Part shown: one piece after another, positions 52,427 to 60,698 of the stretch | Position numbering within the stretch: the stretch's first letter is position 1 | How the letters are laid out: every line of letters starts with the position of its first letter | Assembly: GCF_040907265.1 (NCBI RefSeq) | Contig: NZ_JBFOHP010000002.1 | Span: 7,750,001-7,814,000 of the forward strand | DNA length: 64,000 nucleotides | Direction of reading: 5' to 3' | Source of the DNA: Streptomyces sclerotialus | Lineage (GTDB): Bacteria > Actinomycetota > Actinomycetes > Streptomycetales > Streptomycetaceae | The notes under the pieces: model-generated | What the model was told of the DNA's origin: nothing | Seen by the model: only the letters and a program-made list of their open reading frames with translations | Databases searched by the model: none | Program-made: the position numbers and the translations under genes

Positions 52427-52846
52427 CTACCGGGAGCCGTCCCTCCCGTTCGCCGTCGACCGGACCTGTTCCTCCAGACGCTCCAGGCTCCGGTCCAGTG
52501 CGGTGTGCACCACCGCTTCGCCCGGGTCGTGGCTCTTCTCGAAGAACGACAGGTGAATGGTCACCTCGCTCGCCCCGCTGCCGATGCCGGACACCTGCAG
52601 CCACCCCGCGTAGCTGCCGTTCTCCCGGGTGCCCCACTCCACCCGCTGCTGGTCGGCCTCGGCCCGGAACAGGGCGGACGCGTCCTCCCCGGTACGGTCC
52701 TCGTGCACCGTCACCGCCGGGAGTTCCTCCTCCTGTACGTGCAGGTCGGCAGGCAGCCAGGCATCGAGCCGCGCCACATCGCCCACCTGCTCGAAGACCT
52801 GCTCGGGCAGCGCCTGCATCGTGCGCGCACGTTCGTACTCGGTCAT
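52427..52846 (-). CDS. SRPBCC-family protein
   Basis: 139 aa from ATG 52846 with GAAGGAGAGG upstream. Helix-grip (polyketide cyclase/Bet v1-like) fold: RTMQALPEQVFEQVGDVARL, WLPADLHVQEEELPAVTVHE, QQRVEWGTRENGSYAGWLQV, SEVTIHLSFFEKSHDPGEAV and a final helix LDRSLERLEEQVRSTANG. Such proteins bind hydrophobic ligands; none is known here. Upstream of the SDR gene in the same direction. Confidence 0.82.
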   Translation of the reverse strand: MTEYERARTMQALPEQVFEQVGDVARLDAWLPADLHVQEEELPAVTVHEDRTGEDASALFRAEADQQRVEWGTRENGSYAGWLQVSGIGSGASEVTIHLSFFEKSHDPGEAVVHTALDRSLERLEEQVRSTANGRDGSR

Positions 52847-53260
52847 GCCGCGCCTCTCCTTCTCGCTCGGTCCGGAACGCGTCCACGGGTTCCACGGATC
52901 CCCGCCGTCGACTCCTCCACGGAACGTCTGCCCCGTGCCGCGGCCCGGCGGCGGACGACCACCCATTTGTACGGCACGTCCCACTCGTCCGCTCACCGTC
53001 CGTGAAACGCCGTGGTCGTCCCGAGATGTGAGCGAATCGTCGGCAGGAATTTCCCCGCGGATTTTCATTGACCGGCCTTTGGCCGTCACAATCACTCAGC
53101 GACCATTCCCCGTTCTCCAGCGGACTCGGTCCTGCCCGCGTGCGGTGACGGCTGCCGCCGCCCGCGGATCCGGGAGCCGCCGGCACGGGATGGGCGCTTT
53201 CGTACGCACGACGGAACGATCTCCCTGTGAGGAGGCACGTAATTGGAAGGAAGGCTGGCC
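52847..53260. other. Divergent gap, no gene seen
   Basis: 414 bp between the SRPBCC gene and the YqcI/YcgG gene. No coding signal or clear operator found; it must hold two promoters. Confidence 0.4.
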
Positions 53261-53965
53261 ATGACGGCGGATGCGCGTGGCGAGGTCGAGGAGTTCATCC
53301 TGGGGGAGCGGTTCGCCTGCCTGGCGGGCCGTTCGGCCTGGCGCCGGGGCGGTATCACACACCGGCACTACGACCGGATGGGTACCGAGGAATCCGCCCG
53401 GCTGATGGCGCTCGACCTCGCGGAATTCGTCGGCGCGGCGGACTGGAGCGCCCGGACGTTCACCAGCTTCATCGCGACCTTCGAGGAACCTCGCGGAGTC
53501 GATGAGCTGCGCTTCGAAGAGCTTCTCTGGCAACAGCTCCAGCTGCTCCACGAACAGGACGCGGAAAGCCATCGCTGGGCCGAGGGCTATTCGTCCGATC
53601 CGCAGTCCGGCGAGTTCGCGTTCTCCGTGGCCGGCCATCCCTTCTTCGTGATAGGTCTGCACGAGACCCACCGCCGATGGGGCCGCCGGCCTCCCTTCCC
53701 GATGCTGGCCTTCAATTCCCACGAGCAGTTCGCCAGCATCAAGGGCGCCGGGATGTGGGACCGGCTCGCGGACAAGATACGCAAGCAGGACATCAAGCTG
53801 CAGGGCGATATCAATCCCAATCTGTACGAGTACGAGCAGCTTTCCGAGGCCCGCCGTTACTCCGGCCGTCCCAAGCCCGCCGACTGGCAGTGCCCCTTCA
53901 CCGCCCGGGAGACCGGCCGCGGACGCGAGGAGGAACGCGAGCTGACGACCGTCTCGGGAGCCTGA
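53261..53965 (+). CDS. YqcI/YcgG-family (heme-dependent N-hydroxylase-like) protein
   Basis: 234 aa from ATG 53261, 8 nt after GGAAGG. YqcI/YcgG domain: EEFILGERFACLAGRSAWRR, DLAEFVGAADWSARTFTSFI, LRFEELLWQQLQLLHEQDAE, FSVAGHPFFVIGLHETHRRW, PMLAFNSHEQFASIKGAG and NLYEYEQLSEARRYSGRPKP ending near WQCPF. The family includes DcsA-like and GntA-like heme enzymes that hydroxylate guanidine or amine nitrogens. Candidate heme ligands are the His residues of GHPFF and LHETHRRW and the Cys of WQCPF. No natural-product genes adjoin it. Confidence 0.85.
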   Translation: MTADARGEVEEFILGERFACLAGRSAWRRGGITHRHYDRMGTEESARLMALDLAEFVGAADWSARTFTSFIATFEEPRGVDELRFEELLWQQLQLLHEQDAESHRWAEGYSSDPQSGEFAFSVAGHPFFVIGLHETHRRWGRRPPFPMLAFNSHEQFASIKGAGMWDRLADKIRKQDIKLQGDINPNLYEYEQLSEARRYSGRPKPADWQCPFTARETGRGREEERELTTVSGA

Positions 53966-54021
53966 GCGACCGCACGGCACGGTCACGCACGGCCACGGGC
54001 CGGCAGCCCGCCGTCCCGTGA

Positions 54022-54069
54022 CCGTGCCCACCGCGTACGGCCGTGCCCACCGCGTACGGCCGTGCCCAC
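54022..54069 (+). repeat. 19-bp tandem repeat, 2.5 copies
   Basis: CCGTGCCCACCGCGTACGG at 54022-54040 and 54041-54059, followed by 10 bp of a third, in the gap before the adenosine deaminase gene. Confidence 0.85.
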
Positions 54070-54174
54070 GGCCTGTGTCACCGGCGCGCCGCTCCGCTGC
54101 CCCGACCGGGTGGCCTCGCCCCCTGAGCGGCCTGTCAGCTCCCGTCCGGACGCCCCCGCTGCCGACAATGCAGC

Positions 54175-55722
54175 GTGATCTTCGGTAACCGGCTCCGCAG
54201 GAGCGCCTCCGCACCCCGCCGCCGCCCCGGCCTCCGCCCCGTACTGGCCCTCCTCGGTGCCGCCTCCCTCGGCGCCGCCGCCCTGCCGCCCGCATCGGAC
54301 GCCGCCGCGGTACCACCACCCGTCAGCAGGCCGGTGACCCCCGCCGAACAGCGCGTCAACGCCTACCTGAACAGCGTCCGGGACCGGCCGCAGGAGCTAC
54401 GCGCTTTCATGAAGGCCCTCCCCAAGGGCGGCGACCTGCACAACCACCTCTCCGGCGCGGCCTCCACCGAACTGCTCGTCCGGCTCGCCGCAGAGGACGG
54501 CCTGTGCATCGACCGGCGCACCGACACCGCCGGCCCCGCGCCCTGCGGCCCGGGCACCCGGCCCGCCGCCGACACCCGCACCGACCCCGCCTTCCGGCAG
54601 CATCTGATCCGCGCCTGGTCGATGCAGGACTTCCCGCCCGGCGAATCCGGACACGACCACTTCTTCGCCGCCTTCGGCAAGTTCGGCGAGGTCACCTGGC
54701 GGCACACCGGGGAGCTGCTGGCGGACGTGACCGACACCGCCGCCGCGCACCACCAGTCGTACCTGGAGACCATGGTCACCCCGGCCGGCGGCGAAGCCCG
54801 CCGCCTGGCCGCCCGAGCCGGCTACGACGCCGACCTCTCCCGCATGCACGCCTCCCTGGTGGCCGACGGCAAGCTGGACCGCGCCGTACGCCACGCCCAG
54901 CAGGAGGCCGACAAGGCCACCGCCGACTTCCGCCGCACCGCACACTGCGACACCGACAAGCCCGCGCCCGGCTGCCACGTCACCTTCCGGTTCATCTCCC
55001 AGGCCACCCGCACCGCCCCGCCCGAGCAGGTCTTCACGCAGCTGGCGCTCGGCATGCGGCTGGCCGAACGCGACCACCGCTTCGTCGCGGTCAACCTCGT
55101 CGCCCCCGAGGACGACGAGACCGCCCTGCGCGACTACCGGCTCCACATGCGGATGCTGGACCACCTGCACGGCGTCTACCCGAAGGCCCACATCACCCTG
55201 CACGCCGGCGAACTCACCCCCGGCCTCGTCAAGCCCGCGGACCTGCGCTTCCACATCAGGGAAGCCGTGCACACCGGCCACGCCGAGCGCATCGGACACG
55301 GCGTGGACCTGGCACACGAGGACGGCGCGGAAGAACTGCTCCGCACCATGGCCCACCACGGCATCGCCCTGGAATCGCCGCTGACCAGCAACGCCCAGAT
55401 CCTCGGCGTCACCGGCGACGACCACCCCTTCCCGCGCTACCGCCGGGCCGGCGTGCCCGTCACGCTCGCCACCGACGACCCCGGCATCTCCCGTACCGAC
55501 ATCAGCCACGAATACCAGCGCGCCGCCACCACCTACCGGCTGACCTACGCCGAGCTGAAGGACCTCGCCCGTACCTCCCTGGCGGAAGCCTTCCTGCCCG
55601 GCCCCGGCCCCCGGAACCGCGTGGCCGGCCACCCGGCCACCGGCCCCAAGGCACGGCTGCAGCACCGGCTGGAGGACGAGTTCACCCGTTTCGAGCAGCA
55701 CGTACTGCGCAGGAACGGCTGA
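54175..55722 (+). CDS. Secreted adenosine deaminase-like metallohydrolase
   Basis: 515 aa, GTG start with no clear ribosome box. Signal peptide about 1-45 (PVLALLGAASLGAAALPPAS). Adenosine/AMP deaminase barrel: zinc H89 and H91 in KGGDLHNHLSGAAST, HAGE in HITLHAGELTPGL (His and proton-shuttling Glu), catalytic His in HAERIGHGVDLAH, SNAQ-type LESPLTSNAQILG, and Asp pair in VTLATDDPGISRTD. About 160 residues longer than bacterial Add, partly through an N-terminal helical region and inserts with two Cys pairs. It resembles the ADGF/CECR1 type of extracellular enzyme; exact substrate is unproven. Followed by a P450 gene 73 bp on. Confidence 0.88.
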   Translation: MIFGNRLRRSASAPRRRPGLRPVLALLGAASLGAAALPPASDAAAVPPPVSRPVTPAEQRVNAYLNSVRDRPQELRAFMKALPKGGDLHNHLSGAASTELLVRLAAEDGLCIDRRTDTAGPAPCGPGTRPAADTRTDPAFRQHLIRAWSMQDFPPGESGHDHFFAAFGKFGEVTWRHTGELLADVTDTAAAHHQSYLETMVTPAGGEARRLAARAGYDADLSRMHASLVADGKLDRAVRHAQQEADKATADFRRTAHCDTDKPAPGCHVTFRFISQATRTAPPEQVFTQLALGMRLAERDHRFVAVNLVAPEDDETALRDYRLHMRMLDHLHGVYPKAHITLHAGELTPGLVKPADLRFHIREAVHTGHAERIGHGVDLAHEDGAEELLRTMAHHGIALESPLTSNAQILGVTGDDHPFPRYRRAGVPVTLATDDPGISRTDISHEYQRAATTYRLTYAELKDLARTSLAEAFLPGPGPRNRVAGHPATGPKARLQHRLEDEFTRFEQHVLRRNG

Positions 55723-55795
55723 CCCTGGAAGAGTGTGGCCGACGCCGGCCGCCGCGCGTACCCGCTCGCCTTCCGAAGTACCCCGGGAGCCCTCC

Positions 55796-57151
55796 ATGCC
55801 CGTGTCCCCCGTCCCCCTGGAGCCCGTCCCCGGACCGCGCGGCCTGCCCCTGCTCGGCAACCTCCCGGCCTTCGGGAGAGACCCCCTGGGCTTCCTCGAA
55901 CGGCTGCGGGACGACTTCGGGGACGCGGTGACCTGGTCCCTCGGGCCGAAACGCAGCCTGTTCCTCTTCCACCCCGCGCACATCGCGGAATTCCTGGCCG
56001 CCCGGGAACACGCCTTCGAGCTGCTGGAGGTCGGCTGGGCCTTGAAACAGCTCGTCGGCACCAGCGTCATCCTCAGCAAGGGCAGCGACTGGCGCCGCAA
56101 GCGCTCCCTGGTCCAGCCCACCGTCCGCCCGCGACAGGTCCGCGCCTACGCCTCGGACATGGTCGAGTGCGCGCGGACCGCGGCCGACGCATGGCAGGAC
56201 GGTGACCGCATCGACCTGCGCGGCCAGATGAACCTGATCACCCAGCGCATCGTGCTGCGCACCCTCTTCGGCAACGACCTGGCGGAAGGCGAGCGGACCC
56301 GGGCGCTCAGCGCGGCCATGGCCGAGGCCGAACACGGCATCGGTGCCGAGCTGCGCAACATGAGCCTCTTCTTGCCGGGCTGGGCCCCCACCCCGAGCCG
56401 GCGCCGCTTCCTGCGGGCCGTCGCCACCATCGACGCCGAAGTGCACCGCCTCATCCGCGCCCGGCAGCGGCACGGCGACACCGAGGAACGCCACGACCTG
56501 CTCAGCAGGCTCCTCGCCGCCCGCGACGAAGAAGGCCGCCCGCTGACCGCCAAAGAGGTCCGCGACGAGGCCACCACCCTGTGGGCCGCCGGACACGAAA
56601 CCACCTCGACCGCCCTGACCTGGACCTTCTACCTGCTGTCAGGCGCGCCGGAGGTCCGCGAACGGCTGACCGCGGAACTCGCCCAGGTCCTCGCCGGCCG
56701 TCCGCCCACCATCGACGACTACGACAACCTCCGCTGGACCCGGCAGATCATCAAGGAGTCCCTCCGGCTCTACCCGCCCGGCTGGATCATCCCCGCCGTC
56801 GCCCGCGACGGCGCCACCCTCGCCGGCATCCGCATCCCGCCCGGCACCGTCGTCTGGTGCAGCCAGTGGACCACCCACCGCGATCCCCGCTGGTTCCCCG
56901 AGCCCACCCGGTTCCGCCCCGAACGCTGGGACCCCGACGCGCCCGACCCCGTACCGGACCACGCCTGGTACCCCTTCGGCGGCGGCCAGCGCACCTGCCT
57001 CGGCGCCCGCTTCGCCCAGGTCGAAGCCGCCCTGCTGCTCGCCACCCTCGCCCAGCGCTGCCACCTCGACGTCGCCCCCGCCGACCCGGCCCCGCGCGTC
57101 GGCCTGCTCCTCCAGCCCACCACGCTCCAGGCCACCGTGCGGTGCGCCTAG
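55796..57151 (+). CDS. Cytochrome P450
   Basis: 451 aa from ATG 55796. I-helix oxygen-binding motif AAGHETTSTALTW, K-helix E-x-x-R in KESLRLYPPGWIIP, heme loop FGGGQRTCLGARFAQVEAAL with axial C401, PERF-like FRPERWDPDAPDP. The N-terminus begins VPGPRGLPLLGNLPAFGRDP and lacks a membrane anchor, so it is soluble although the sequence is like the CYP4/CYP102-type rather than most Streptomyces CYPs. No ferredoxin gene follows. Substrate unknown, perhaps fatty acid-like by family. Confidence 0.94.
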   Translation: MPVSPVPLEPVPGPRGLPLLGNLPAFGRDPLGFLERLRDDFGDAVTWSLGPKRSLFLFHPAHIAEFLAAREHAFELLEVGWALKQLVGTSVILSKGSDWRRKRSLVQPTVRPRQVRAYASDMVECARTAADAWQDGDRIDLRGQMNLITQRIVLRTLFGNDLAEGERTRALSAAMAEAEHGIGAELRNMSLFLPGWAPTPSRRRFLRAVATIDAEVHRLIRARQRHGDTEERHDLLSRLLAARDEEGRPLTAKEVRDEATTLWAAGHETTSTALTWTFYLLSGAPEVRERLTAELAQVLAGRPPTIDDYDNLRWTRQIIKESLRLYPPGWIIPAVARDGATLAGIRIPPGTVVWCSQWTTHRDPRWFPEPTRFRPERWDPDAPDPVPDHAWYPFGGGQRTCLGARFAQVEAALLLATLAQRCHLDVAPADPAPRVGLLLQPTTLQATVRCA

Positions 57152-57224
57152 CCGGTCCGCGGCCCCGCGGCAGGCCCGTGCATCCGCAGACCCCGCGGCA
57201 GGCCGTGCAGGGGCTCGGAAGGGC

Positions 57225-57383
57225 TCACCACCGCTTGCCGGTCAGCACGCCGATCGTCACCAGGGCCAGCACCACCCACGCGAACCAGAGCCAGCCGCTG
57301 CTGCCCAGCGCCACCGTGTACGCCGTGGCCAGGACCAGCCCGCCCACCGTGCACCCCGCCATTGCCTTAGCCGATCCGGGCAT
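57225..57383 (-). CDS. Small membrane protein downstream of the CtaG-like gene
   Basis: 52 aa from ATG 57383 with GAGGAGGG 7 nt upstream. Two short hydrophobic segments, MAGCTVGGLVLATAYTVAL and WLWFAWVVLALVTIGVL, end in TGKRW. The good ribosome box and clean helix pattern favour a real gene. Same strand as, and 130 bp downstream of, the oxidase assembly gene, with a terminator between. Function unknown. Confidence 0.65.
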   Translation of the reverse strand: MPGSAKAMAGCTVGGLVLATAYTVALGSSGWLWFAWVVLALVTIGVLTGKRW

Positions 57384-57422
57384 CGTGGACCCTCCTCACG
57401 GCGGCCCGCACGCGGATATGCC

Positions 57423-57465
57423 ACGGGCCGCGGCCTTGGGGACATGTTCCCCGGCCGCGGCCCGT
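57423..57465 (-). terminator. Terminator after the CtaG-like gene
   Basis: 13-bp arms ACGGGCCGCGGCC and GGCCGCGGCCCGT with a 17-nt loop. Confidence 0.75.
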
Positions 57466-57512
57466 ACCGCCAGCTCTCACCGCCCTCGCCCGGTGTCCGG
57501 ACCAGGCGGCTC

Positions 57513-58475
57513 TCAGCCCTGGCTGCCCTGGCTTCGCGCGTTCAGCGACGCGAGATAGGCGTTGTACGCCGCCAGCTCCTTGTCGCCGTCCCGGTCGGCG
57601 GCCCGGTCCTTCCGCACCGACTGCCGCTTCTCCGTCGTGTACCACTGGAAGACCAGCGCGATCAGCACCAGCACCGACGGGATCTCACTGAACGCCCAGG
57701 CGATACCGCCCGCCGCCTGCTGGTCCGACAGCGCGTCGACCCCCAGCGAGGCCGGCGGGTTCGCGAACGTCTTCACCATCGTCTCCGACGCCATCATCAG
57801 CGCGATGCCGAAGAACGCGTGGAACGGCATGCCCGCGAACAGCTCCAGCATCCGCATCACGTAACCGGGACGGTGCGGACCCGGGTCCACCCCCATGATC
57901 GGCCAGAAGAAGACCAGGCCGACGGCCAGGAAGTGCACCATCATCGCGATGTGTCCGGCCCGCGACTCCATGAGGAAGTCGAACAGCGGCGTGAAGTAGA
58001 GCACGTACAGGCTCGCGATGAACAGCGGGATCGTGAACACCGGATGCGTGATGATCCGCATGTACCGGCTGTGCAGCAGCGCCACCAGCAGCTCGCGCGG
58101 GCCCTTACGGCCCCGGCCCGCGGTCGGCAGCGCCCGCAGGGTCAGCGTCACCGGCGCGCCGAGCAGCAGCAGGATCGGCGACAGCATGCTGATCACCATG
58201 TGCTGCACCATGTGGACGCTGAAGATGACCATGCCGTAGTCGTTGAGCTTCGTGCACATCACCAGCGCGACGGTCAGCACGCCCACGGCCCAGGCCACGG
58301 TCCGGCTCACCGGCCAGCTGTCACCGCGCCGCCGCAGCCGCAGTACGGCCCAGCCGTACAGCGCCAGCCCCAGCAGGCACCCGACGAGGAAGAAGGCGTC
58401 GCCGCCGAACTCCAGCCCGCGCCCCAGCGTGAACGGCGGCAGATCCATCATCATGCCGTGCCCGCTGTGATCCAT
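57513..58475 (-). CDS. Cytochrome c oxidase assembly factor (caa3 CtaG family)
   Basis: 320 aa from ATG 58475 with CAGGAGCG upstream. Polytopic membrane protein of the CtaG/caa3 type, thought to help load copper into cytochrome oxidase. About seven helices: ALYGWAVLRLRRRGDS, AWAVGVLTVALVMCT, HMVQHMVISMLSPILLLLGAP (the H-M-x-x-H metal-like motif), FTIPLFIASLYVLYFTPLFD, HFLAVGLVFFWPIMGVDPGP, MPFHAFFGIALMMASE and IPSVLVLIALVFQWYTTEKR. The Met/His-rich N-terminus (MDHSGHGMMMD) fits copper binding. Single gene. Confidence 0.9.
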   Translation of the reverse strand: MDHSGHGMMMDLPPFTLGRGLEFGGDAFFLVGCLLGLALYGWAVLRLRRRGDSWPVSRTVAWAVGVLTVALVMCTKLNDYGMVIFSVHMVQHMVISMLSPILLLLGAPVTLTLRALPTAGRGRKGPRELLVALLHSRYMRIITHPVFTIPLFIASLYVLYFTPLFDFLMESRAGHIAMMVHFLAVGLVFFWPIMGVDPGPHRPGYVMRMLELFAGMPFHAFFGIALMMASETMVKTFANPPASLGVDALSDQQAAGGIAWAFSEIPSVLVLIALVFQWYTTEKRQSVRKDRAADRDGDKELAAYNAYLASLNARSQGSQG

Positions 58476-58654
58476 CCGCTCGCTCCTGATTCGCACCAAT
58501 GCTCCGTGACCAGCCTAGAGCGGCCCCCGGCACGGACCACGGCCGGGGGCCGCCCGTACGCCGCACAACTACTCGCCCGGGCGAGCCGGGGAAGCCGCGG
58601 AGGAGCGGCCGGAGATACGGGGCGCGGGCCGGAAACACGGAGGAGCTGCCGGGC

Positions 58655-59680
58655 CTAGAGGACGGTCTCCGCTTCCGCGTACCGGTCGCCCGGGACGGTC
58701 TTCAGCGTCTCGACGGCCTCGGCCAGCGGCACCAGCGTGATGTCCGTGCCGCGCAGCGCCGTCATCATCCCGAAGTCGCCGCGGTGCGCCGCCTCCACCG
58801 CGTGCCACCCGAAGCGGGTCGCGAGCACACGGTCGTACGCGGTCGGCGTACCGCCGCGCTGCACATGGCCCAGGATCACCGCACGGGCCTCCTTGCCGAG
58901 CCGGCCCTCCAGCTCGTCGGCCAGCTGCCGGGCGACGCCGGCGAAGCGCTCGTGCCCGTACACGTCCTTGCCGCCGACCTCGAAGTCCATCGAGCCGGCG
59001 CGCGGCTTCGCACCCTCCGCCACGACGACGATCGCGAACTTCTTGCCCGCGTCGAAGCGTGCCGCGACCCGCTGCGTCAGCTCCTCGATGTCGAAGGGCC
59101 GCTCGGGCACGACGATGGCGTGCGCACCGGCCGCCATGCCGGAGTGCAGCGCGATCCACCCGGTGTGCCGGCCCATGACCTCGACGATCAGCACCCGCTG
59201 ATGCGACTCGGCGGTGGTCTTGAGGCGGTCCAGCGCCTCGGTCGCCACGCCCACCGCCGTGTCGAACCCGAAGGTCAGGTCGGTCGACGCGATGTCGTTG
59301 TCGATCGTCTTCGGTACGCCGACGATCGGCAGCCCGGCGTCCGACAGCAGCCGCGCCGCCTTGAGCGTGCCCTCGCCGCCGATCGGGATGATGGCGTCGA
59401 GGCCGAGGTCGGCGACGTGGCCGCGGGCCCGCTCGACACCGTCCCGCAGATGGGCCGGCTGGACGCGGGAAGAGCCGAGGATGGTGCCGCCACGGGCCAG
59501 GATGCCGCCTACCGCGTCCAGGTCGAGCTTGCGGTAGTCGCACTCCAGCAGGCCGCGCCAGCCGTCGACGAAGCCGATGACGTCGTCGCCGTGGTCGGCG
59601 ACGGCGCGGTGCACGACGGAGCGGATGACGGCGTTCAGACCGGGGCAGTCGCCTCCGGAGGTGAGTACACCAATACGCAT
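58655..59680 (-). CDS. pfkA: 6-phosphofructokinase PfkA
   Basis: 341 aa from ATG 59680. Glycolytic phosphorylation of fructose 6-phosphate. SGGDCPGLNAVIR at 8-20, phosphoryl donor loop GGEGT (101-105), catalytic D127 and D129 in PKTIDNDI, MGRHTGWIAL and ILGHVQRGGTPTAYDR. By E. coli numbering it has Gly104, typical of ATP use, together with Lys124, seen in pyrophosphate users; this pair marks the actinobacterial clade, whose tested Streptomyces member uses ATP. Single gene. Confidence 0.95.
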   Translation of the reverse strand: MRIGVLTSGGDCPGLNAVIRSVVHRAVADHGDDVIGFVDGWRGLLECDYRKLDLDAVGGILARGGTILGSSRVQPAHLRDGVERARGHVADLGLDAIIPIGGEGTLKAARLLSDAGLPIVGVPKTIDNDIASTDLTFGFDTAVGVATEALDRLKTTAESHQRVLIVEVMGRHTGWIALHSGMAAGAHAIVVPERPFDIEELTQRVAARFDAGKKFAIVVVAEGAKPRAGSMDFEVGGKDVYGHERFAGVARQLADELEGRLGKEARAVILGHVQRGGTPTAYDRVLATRFGWHAVEAAHRGDFGMMTALRGTDITLVPLAEAVETLKTVPGDRYAEAETVL

Positions 59681-59876
59681 TGCTCGTAGAAACCCTCTGC
59701 GATTCAACCGGATGCCCGGACCCCGTCGTCCGGTTGGATGCGCACACCCTACAAGCGCGGCGCACCCCTCCGTAGCGCCTGCCCGCACTACGGGAAAGCG
59801 GCCCCTCACATGCGCCGATCCCGGCCACACCTGAGCGCCTCAGGTCTTCCCACACGCCCCACCCGGGCACGCCGAA

Positions 59877-59907
59877 CCCCCCTTGCCCGTTGATATGGCA
59901 AGGGGGG
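59877..59907 (-). terminator. Terminator after murT-gatD
   Basis: 11-bp arms CCCCCCTTGCC and GGCAAGGGGGG with a 9-nt loop, 32 bp past the gatD stop. Confidence 0.85.
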
Positions 59908-59938
59908 CCGCGTGCCGAAACGTTGTCCCGTAAGCGTC

Positions 59939-60667
59939 CTACGCCGGCTGCGTCGCCGCCGCGATCCGCTCCTGGCGCAGCGCCTCGTACCAGTGGTCGT
60001 TCACCGGCGGCAGCGCGTTCACGTCCAGCGCCAGCTTGATCAGCAGGTCGGCGATGTGCGGATTACGGGCCATCACCGGGCCGTGCATGTACGTACCGAA
60101 GACCGTGTCGTTCCACGCGCCCTCGTAGCCGTCACCCACGCCGTTGCCGTTGCCGAACCGTACCTTCGCGAACGGCCGGGCGGTCTGGCCGAGGTGCGTG
60201 ACGCCCTGGTGGTTCTCGAAGCCGGTCAGCGGCGGGAGGTTGAGCTGCGGGTCGATGTCGGCCAGTACGTCGCCGACGCACCGCTCGCCCTCGCCGCGGG
60301 TGCTCACCACGTCCAGCAGCCCGAGGCCCTGCTCGCGCTCGCCCAGGTCGTTGATGAACTCGTGGCCCAGGATCTGGTACCCGGCGCAGACCGAGAAGAC
60401 GATCGCGCCGTTGGCGACCGCCCGGTTCAGGCCGCCGTCCCGGCGCAGCCGCTCGGCCGCCAGCCGCTGCGGCCGGTCCTCGCCGCCGCCGATCAGGTAG
60501 ATGTCGCCCGAGGTGGGGATCTGCTGGTCGGAGCGGACGTCCAGGCGCTGGACGTCCAGCCGGCGCTGCCGCGCCCGGCGCTCCACCACCAGTGCGTTGC
60601 CCTGGTCCCCGTACGTGCTCAGCAGGTCCGGGTAGATCCACACCAGACGCAGGCTGTTCTCACTCAT
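59939..60667 (-). CDS. gatD: Lipid II isoglutaminyl synthase glutaminase subunit GatD
   Basis: 242 aa. CobB/CobQ-like class-I glutamine amidotransferase that feeds ammonia to MurT, turning D-Glu of lipid II into D-isoglutamine. Catalytic C94 in VFSVCAGYQILGHEF, the same position number as in Staphylococcus aureus GatD, and His H195 in GTYMHGPVMARNPH. It follows murT by 31 bp. Cytosolic, works on the inner face of the membrane. Confidence 0.95.
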   Translation of the reverse strand: MSENSLRLVWIYPDLLSTYGDQGNALVVERRARQRRLDVQRLDVRSDQQIPTSGDIYLIGGGEDRPQRLAAERLRRDGGLNRAVANGAIVFSVCAGYQILGHEFINDLGEREQGLGLLDVVSTRGEGERCVGDVLADIDPQLNLPPLTGFENHQGVTHLGQTARPFAKVRFGNGNGVGDGYEGAWNDTVFGTYMHGPVMARNPHIADLLIKLALDVNALPPVNDHWYEALRQERIAAATQPA

Positions 60668-60698
60668 GCTTGCTCGTCCTTGTCCGTTGCGGATCCGG

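Noticed and set aside
54022..54069. 19-bp repeats considered as an origin or CRISPR
   Set aside because: No spacers, only 2.5 copies, and no replication gene nearby.
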